From Proteiniclasticum aestuarii (GTDB lineage: Bacteria; Bacillota; Clostridia; Clostridiales; Clostridiaceae), in the NCBI RefSeq assembly GCF_017368455.1, contig NZ_JAFNJU010000003.1, positions 124,001 to 188,000 of the forward strand: a DNA stretch of 64,000 bases, given 5' to 3'. Below the pieces are notes generated by a model. That model did not search any database. It saw only the letters and a program-made list of their open reading frames with translations, and had not been told where the DNA came from. The position numbers and the translations under genes were made by a program. Shown here in pieces: positions 59,551 to 64,000 of this stretch (position 1 is the stretch's first letter; each line of letters starts with the position of its first letter).

Positions 59551-59579
59551 TTGACTTCAGGAAGGTTTTCCTTTAAAAT
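59551..59579 (+). promoter_or_regulatory. promoter of the tRNA-Ser/SRP RNA unit
   Basis: TTGACT (59551-59556), 17-bp spacer, TAAAAT (59574-59579), 43 bp before the tRNA. Confidence 0.65.
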
Positions 59580-59622
59580 TAACTGTGTTGCTCGTAGATT
59601 CAGTTTTACGAGCAGCCTATAT

Positions 59623-59712
59623 GGAGAGGTGGCCGAGTGGTCGAAGGCGCACGCCTGGAAAGTGTGTATCGGGGAAACTCGATCATGGGTTCAAATCCCA
59701 TCCTCTCCGCCA
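59623..59712 (+). tRNA. tRNA-Ser (anticodon GGA)
   Basis: 90-nt class II tRNA: acceptor strands GGAGAGG and CCTCTCC with CCA encoded at 59710-59712. Anticodon loop CTGGAAA with GGA at 59657-59659, a long variable arm (TGTATCGGGGAAACTCGATCA) and T-arm GGGTTCAAATCCC. Two bases separate it from the SRP RNA. Confidence 0.95.
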
Positions 59713-59714
59713 TT

Positions 59715-59982
59715 ACCGTGCTAGACGGGGAGTTAGCGGTGCCCTGTAACCTGCAATCCGCTATAGCAGGGTGTAATCCCTAACCGAGGCTTGAACTTTC
59801 AGGGTCTGACCCTTAAAAGTGACGTTGATAAGTGGGTCCCACGCAACGGATGTCTATGAACCTCGTCAGGACCGGAAGGTAGCAGCGATAAATAGAATTT
59901 TTCGTGTGCCGTGGCAAACCTATTTTGAGTTTACTGTTCGGGTAACGCTTGAACGTTTACTGAACGGAGTTAGGTGCACGGT
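59715..59982 (+). ncRNA. ffs: signal recognition particle RNA (large bacterial type)
   Basis: About 268 nt. The ends pair: ACCGTGC (59715-59721) with GCACGGT (59976-59982). The conserved Gram-positive core reads GGAGTTAGCGGTGCCCTGTA near the 5' end, and the SRP54-binding loop is GTCAGGACCGGAAGGTAGCAGC with the GGAA tetraloop (~59867-59888). The large size, with the Alu domain, is the Firmicutes type. Adjacent tRNA-Ser and downstream dnaX-ybaB-recR match common Clostridia synteny. Confidence 0.92.
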
Positions 59983-60000
59983 TTTAATTAAATAAGAAGC

Positions 60001-60035
60001 AATCCTCTGTCTGAAGTCAGGCAGAGGATTTTTTG
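60001..60035 (+). terminator. intrinsic terminator of the SRP RNA unit
   Basis: AATCCTCTG (60001-60009) pairs with CAGAGGATT (60022-60030), then TTTT. Confidence 0.85.
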
Positions 60036-60044
60036 CGTTTCCTA

Positions 60045-61700
60045 TCATTCCACAGGTGCAGGAATCCCTCTCAGCTCATATCTGCAGAGCTTCTCGATTT
60101 TATACAGGTAATCGCTGATGCTCTCCAGGGTGGAAAGCATCTCCAGATAGATCAGCGAGGCATCCAGGGAGCATTCCTCATTCTCGAGACGATGGACATG
60201 ACTGATGCTGTAGCTTTCCAGCTTGAGATCAATGGATGCGTGCAGGTTTTTCATTTCAACGAAGTCCGCTTCCCTGTAGCTGCTGAGGTTGGAGCAGGTT
60301 CTTTCATACATCTCATCCAGAAGTTCACTGACTTCTTTCATCTCACTTAATGCATCCTCCGTGAAAAACATCTCTTTTTCAACCCGATCCTTCTGGAGTT
60401 CCATGAGGTGACCGGTGTGATTGGCCATACGCTCCAGATATTTCGCTCCTTTTATGATGCCAGGCAGCATAATGGACTGGGTTTCACTGAGGGTTCTCTT
60501 GGACAGTGCAATCATGTAGTTGGTGAGATCCTTCTGCAGGAGAACGACATTTTTCTCCATGGATCCGACTTCTTTCAGGGCATCCAGATTGTTTTCCAGA
60601 ATGGAGGAAAAGACGTTTCTGACCATGGTTCTGCTGTAGGCGGTTGTGCGCCTGAGCTCTCTGAGAGAAGCGCCAAGAGCCGCTACGGGTGTATCCAGAA
60701 GCAGTTTGTCCAGATAGCTTACCTGTCCCTTTTGTGAAGATTTCTTCTCTTTAATGATGGTCAGAAGAAGTTTCACGAAATAGTCGTTGAGAGGGAGAAA
60801 AATCAGTGCCACTACAATATTGAAGATGGTGTGGGAGTTCGCAATCTGCAGCTGGATGTTGGTGCTTCCCTGAACAGTCAACGTGAAGTATTCGATGAAG
60901 CGCACAAAGAGGTGCAGAAAGGGCAGCGCAAGAACCACGCCGATGACATTATGCAGAGCATGGCCCCAGGCGGTACGCCTTGCATTGATGTTTCCGTTAA
61001 TGGAAGCGATGAGTGCTGTGACGGAGGTGCCGATGTTATCCCCAAGCATGAGAATCACTGCAGTGGTGAGAGAAATGAGTCCAGCGTTTCCAAGGAGAAT
61101 CACGATACCCACGGTGGCAGAGCTGCTGTGGACAAGGGCTGTGGTTACGGTACCGATGAGGATGCCCAGAAAGACATTGGAGGCATAATGGGAAAAGAAG
61201 TACTGTATGGACTCGTTCTGCTGCATATAGGGAATCCCTTCATTGAGAATCATCAGTCCCAGAAGAAGAAATCCTACGCCCATGACGGAATGTCCGGCAT
61301 TGATGATTTTCGAGCCTTTTCCCATGGTTTTCATAATAAAACCGATGGCCACAATGGGCAGAGACAGCTGAATCAGGTTGAAACTGAAGCTGAAGGCCAT
61401 GAACTGGGCAGTGATGGTGGTTCCGATGTTTGCTCCGTAAATGATGCCGATGGCCTGGGAGAGCTTCATGATGCCGGAGTTGACAAAGCCTACGCTGAGA
61501 ACGGAAATGGCAGTGGAGCTCTGAACAACGGCAGTGAGAAAGATTCCAGCCAGAAAAGCCTTCCAGAGCTTTCCGGTGAACCGCTCCAGAATCCGTTTCA
61601 TCATGTTTCCGGACATTCTTTCAAGACCCTCTCCCATCATGTCCACACCATACATGAGAAGGGCTGTGCCGCCAACGATACCGAAAATGAACTGAATCAT
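60045..61700 (-). CDS. Na/Pi-cotransporter family protein with PhoU-like domain
   Basis: A 551-residue membrane protein. Two Na/Pi cotransporter repeats (~1-145 and ~155-320) with the paired motifs VQSSTAISV (~58-66) and VHSSSATVGI (~184-193), characteristic of NptA-type sodium-phosphate cotransporters. The C-terminus (~350-551) is a helical PhoU-like regulatory domain. Takes up phosphate, or exports it in some bacteria. ATG at 61698-61700. Confidence 0.9.
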   Translation of the reverse strand: MIQFIFGIVGGTALLMYGVDMMGEGLERMSGNMMKRILERFTGKLWKAFLAGIFLTAVVQSSTAISVLSVGFVNSGIMKLSQAIGIIYGANIGTTITAQFMAFSFSFNLIQLSLPIVAIGFIMKTMGKGSKIINAGHSVMGVGFLLLGLMILNEGIPYMQQNESIQYFFSHYASNVFLGILIGTVTTALVHSSSATVGIVILLGNAGLISLTTAVILMLGDNIGTSVTALIASINGNINARRTAWGHALHNVIGVVLALPFLHLFVRFIEYFTLTVQGSTNIQLQIANSHTIFNIVVALIFLPLNDYFVKLLLTIIKEKKSSQKGQVSYLDKLLLDTPVAALGASLRELRRTTAYSRTMVRNVFSSILENNLDALKEVGSMEKNVVLLQKDLTNYMIALSKRTLSETQSIMLPGIIKGAKYLERMANHTGHLMELQKDRVEKEMFFTEDALSEMKEVSELLDEMYERTCSNLSSYREADFVEMKNLHASIDLKLESYSISHVHRLENEECSLDASLIYLEMLSTLESISDYLYKIEKLCRYELRGIPAPVE

Positions 61701-61906
61701 GGTGCATCATCCTTTGATAAATCCAGGTGAATAAATTAACAGGCTTATCTACTATCAACATACCACTAACTATCAGAATATTCAATGAAATCAAGAGAGG
61801 ATAAATGACTGGAGATTCTTATGAACTTCATGATAATCCATGAAAAAGAGAGTCAACTCATGTATAATAAAAAGGTAAGAATTTTTAGGAAGCAGGTGAA
61901 AAAGTC

Positions 61907-63583
61907 ATGGCATATACCGCACTGTATCGTGAATGGAGACCTAGAGTATTTAGTGATGTGATTGGACAGGAACATATCACCACCACACTCATTAATGAAA
62001 TAAGAGCCAATCGCATTGGTCATGCCTATCTTTTCAGTGGAACAAGAGGAACGGGTAAAACCACCTGCGCCAAGATCATGGCAAAAGCACTGAACTGTGT
62101 CGATCTGAAAAACGGAGAACCCTGCAACAAGTGTCATATGTGCGTGAAAATCGATGGGGGCATGTCTCTGGATGTGGTGGAGCAGGATGCGGCCACCAAC
62201 AACAAGGTGGATGACATCAGAGACCTGATTGATGAGGTCCAGTATCCGCCCCATGAAGGAAAGTACAAGGTATATATCCTGGATGAGGTGCATATGCTCT
62301 CTACAGGGGCTGTGAATGCGTTCCTGAAGACACTGGAAGAGCCACCCGAACATGTGGTATTCATTCTGGCCACGACGGATCCTCAGAAGCTTCCGGTGAC
62401 CATTTTATCCAGATGTCAGCGGTTCGATTTCAAAAGGATCAAATATACGGAGATCGCAAAGCGTTTGAGAAGGATTGCCACAGAAAAGGGAATCTATGCG
62501 GAAGACCGTTCGCTGGATCTCATCGCCCGTATTTCCGATGGCGCCATGAGGGATGCGCTGTCCATCATGGATCAGGCCATCAGCATGGGAGAAGGGAAGC
62601 TCGATTACGAGGATATTCTGGATATGCTGGGTCTTTCCGGACAGGAGAATCTCTTCAGGCTTTCCGAGGCGATGCTTGGAAAGAACGTGAAGGAATCCAT
62701 CCGGATTCTGGATGATGTGGTGGATGGAGGAAAAGATCCCTATAGCTTCACAAAGGATCTCATCACCCATTTCAGAAATATTCTGGTGGCGAAGATCATG
62801 CCCAATCCCGAAGAGGTCATAGACCTTTCCAAAGAGGATATTGAAGTGATCAGAAGGCAGGGCGATATCGCATCCAATGAAGTGATCACGAGAATCATCA
62901 GGCTTCTGCAGAAGGCGGAGGAACAGGCGAAGTTCAGCAAGCAGTCCAGAATTTATCTGGAGCTGGCCATCATCAGTCTCACGAAGAACGAGCTGGATGT
63001 GTCCCAGGAATCCGTTCTTGGCAGACTATCGGTCATAGAAGACTATCTCAGGCGCGGACATGTGGTGCCGAAGACCGATGAAGGGCAGAAACCCCAGGTA
63101 GCTGCTTCGACGGCTCCGGCGGCGGAGAAGGCGCCCGAGAGGAAGTCCAAATCCGATGAACTCACAAAGGCCGAAGAGCTGAAAGTCATGAAGAATGCGG
63201 TTAAAATCGAAGAAGAAGCGTTTAATGAGGACTGTAAGGTGACTCTGGACATGGTGAAGAGAAACTGGAAAGAGATCATGGAAGCGCTGAAAGCGAGAAG
63301 GCAGATGATCATCCAGGCTTCGATCATTGTAGGCCAGCCGGTGAAATGCGATCGCGGCGTGATCGAGGTGAGATTCACCAAGGAATACGCCTTCAGCAGA
63401 AAGAGGCTGGAAAAGAAGGAGAACAAGACTATTCTGGAAGAAGCGGCAAGCTCCATCCTGGGTGAGCCAGTGAAGTTCAGATTCAGCGTGGAGGGCGAAC
63501 GTGCCCAGCAGGAGGAGGAATCCCCGGCAGAAACCTTTGATGATGCGCTGAAGAAATTCGGGATCGATGTGGTGGATGAGTAG
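61907..63583 (+). CDS. dnaX: DNA polymerase III gamma/tau subunit
   Basis: A 558-residue clamp-loader ATPase: YREWRPRVFSDVIGQEHI (~7-24), Walker A GTRGTGKTT (~45-53), a zinc-binding four-cysteine motif spanning CVDLKNGEPCNKCHMC, Walker B YILDEVHML, and SRC in LSRCQRFDF (sensor/arginine finger). The C-terminus (~370-558) is shorter than E. coli tau but typical of Firmicutes. First gene of dnaX-ybaB-recR. RBS AAGCAGGTG. Confidence 0.96.
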   Translation: MAYTALYREWRPRVFSDVIGQEHITTTLINEIRANRIGHAYLFSGTRGTGKTTCAKIMAKALNCVDLKNGEPCNKCHMCVKIDGGMSLDVVEQDAATNNKVDDIRDLIDEVQYPPHEGKYKVYILDEVHMLSTGAVNAFLKTLEEPPEHVVFILATTDPQKLPVTILSRCQRFDFKRIKYTEIAKRLRRIATEKGIYAEDRSLDLIARISDGAMRDALSIMDQAISMGEGKLDYEDILDMLGLSGQENLFRLSEAMLGKNVKESIRILDDVVDGGKDPYSFTKDLITHFRNILVAKIMPNPEEVIDLSKEDIEVIRRQGDIASNEVITRIIRLLQKAEEQAKFSKQSRIYLELAIISLTKNELDVSQESVLGRLSVIEDYLRRGHVVPKTDEGQKPQVAASTAPAAEKAPERKSKSDELTKAEELKVMKNAVKIEEEAFNEDCKVTLDMVKRNWKEIMEALKARRQMIIQASIIVGQPVKCDRGVIEVRFTKEYAFSRKRLEKKENKTILEEAASSILGEPVKFRFSVEGERAQQEEESPAETFDDALKKFGIDVVDE

Positions 63584-63646
63584 CGTTGCAAGATCAGATG
63601 AGTTATAGTAGATTATAAAATGATGAAATATATGGAGGTATGAATT

Positions 63647-63979
63647 ATGGCAAAAGGATTCCCAGGAATGGGTGGAGGAAACATGAACAACCTGCTGAAG
63701 CAGGCGCAGAAGATGCAGAAGGACATGGAGAAGAATCAGAAGGAGCTGGAAAGCAAGGAATACGAAGCTTCTGCTGGCGGCGGAGCCATTACGGTGGTCG
63801 TTACTGGTAAAAAGAGACTGCAGAGTGTCACCATCAATCCCGATGTAGTGGACCCTGATGATGTGGAAATGCTCCAGGACCTGGTCCTGTCTGCTGTGAA
63901 TGCTGCAATGCAGATGGCAGACGAAGATGCAGAGAAAGTGATGGGTAAGCTGGCTGGAGGAATGCCGGGCTTATTCTAG
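63647..63979 (+). CDS. ybaB: YbaB/EbfC nucleoid-associated protein
   Basis: A 110-residue protein: [28 protein letters not shown] at the N-terminus, then [31 protein letters not shown], the conserved YbaB core. Acts as a dimeric DNA-binding tweezer. RBS GGAGG 9 bp upstream; the gene lies between dnaX and recR as in most bacteria. Confidence 0.95.
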   Translation: MAKGFPGMGGGNMNNLLKQAQKMQKDMEKNQKELESKEYEASAGGGAITVVVTGKKRLQSVTINPDVVDPDDVEMLQDLVLSAVNAAMQMADEDAEKVMGKLAGGMPGLF

Positions 63980-63990
63980 GAGGAATATGA

Positions 63991-64000
63991 ATGGATTTTT
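63991..64000 (+). CDS. recR: recR, first codons only
   Basis: AGGAGG (63978-63983) is spaced 7 bp from ATG at 63991, which opens MDF, the usual RecR start. The rest lies outside the window. Identification rests on the dnaX-ybaB-recR gene order. Confidence 0.6.

Noticed and set aside
1..64000. CRISPR arrays
   Set aside because: No set of regularly spaced identical repeats with unique spacers was seen; the repeats found are pairs or triples with irregular spacing.

Overview
The window reads as chromosome of a low-GC Gram-positive, most likely an anaerobic, amino-acid-fermenting member of the class Clostridia. The grounds are the B12-dependent oxidative ornithine degradation cluster (orr, oraSE, ord, ortAB), PTS-centred sugar uptake, a large Gram-positive-type SRP RNA beside dnaX-ybaB-recR, strong AGGAGG ribosome binding sites, frequent TTG starts and lipobox lipoproteins. 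No species is claimed.

Layout. 1-7.6 kb: truncated 3-hydroxyisobutyrate-type dehydrogenase, a DUF4358 lipoprotein/MBOAT/DHHW trio (surface O-acylation), a DUF697 membrane protein, a secreted SH3b-polysaccharide deacetylase and a membrane-anchored VanX-like dipeptidase. 7.8-14.5 kb: a 48-codon ribbon-helix-helix protein, an AI-2E permease, the glucose PTS locus (GlcT antiterminator, RAT/terminator, EIICBA), a Cof phosphatase and a YflT-like stress protein. 14.5-18.7 kb: an AT-rich block with a fused MacB-like ABC transporter, bracketed by the stress gene's 3' end and a decayed second copy of it. 18.7-29.3 kb: serpin lipoprotein, the fructose PTS operon (fruR-fruK-fruA-fruBC) with repeated operator-like sites, a nitronate monooxygenase-like enzyme, a metallophosphoesterase, an MFS exporter and a DUF1450 protein.

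29.34-40.28 kb: an AT-rich integrative element inserted in the 3' end of a tRNA-Arg(CCT) gene. It has 20-bp direct attachment repeats, paired arm-like repeats at both ends, an Abi_2 abortive-infection gene, a tyrosine integrase, a CI/Cro-like switch, a replication module (initiator-like protein, DnaB helicase), a cold-shock-like protein, its own sigma-70-family factor, and an orphan membrane protein convergent with an unrecognised 303-aa protein. No capsid, terminase or relaxase gene is visible, so it resembles a phage satellite or a mobilizable island.

40.3-46.4 kb: cupin and unknown pair, 5'-nucleotidase-family enzyme, lgt, a roughly 960-bp gene-poor repeat region, a coiled-coil lipoprotein and a DedA protein. 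46.7-54.6 kb: the complete ornithine pathway operon, converting L-ornithine through D-ornithine, 2,4-diaminopentanoate and 2-amino-4-oxopentanoate to alanine and acetyl-CoA, plus a MutL-like ASKHA protein. 54.9-58.2 kb: serC-serA-DUF1015. 58.3-64 kb: ATP-grasp enzyme, tRNA-Ser(GGA), SRP RNA, Na/Pi cotransporter, dnaX, ybaB and the first codons of recR.

The strongest leads for something undescribed are the element's private sigma factor and its orphan convergent gene pair. The decayed paralog around the ABC transporter, the serpin with a predicted Glu P1 residue, and the repeat-rich intergenic region near 44 kb also deserve a look.
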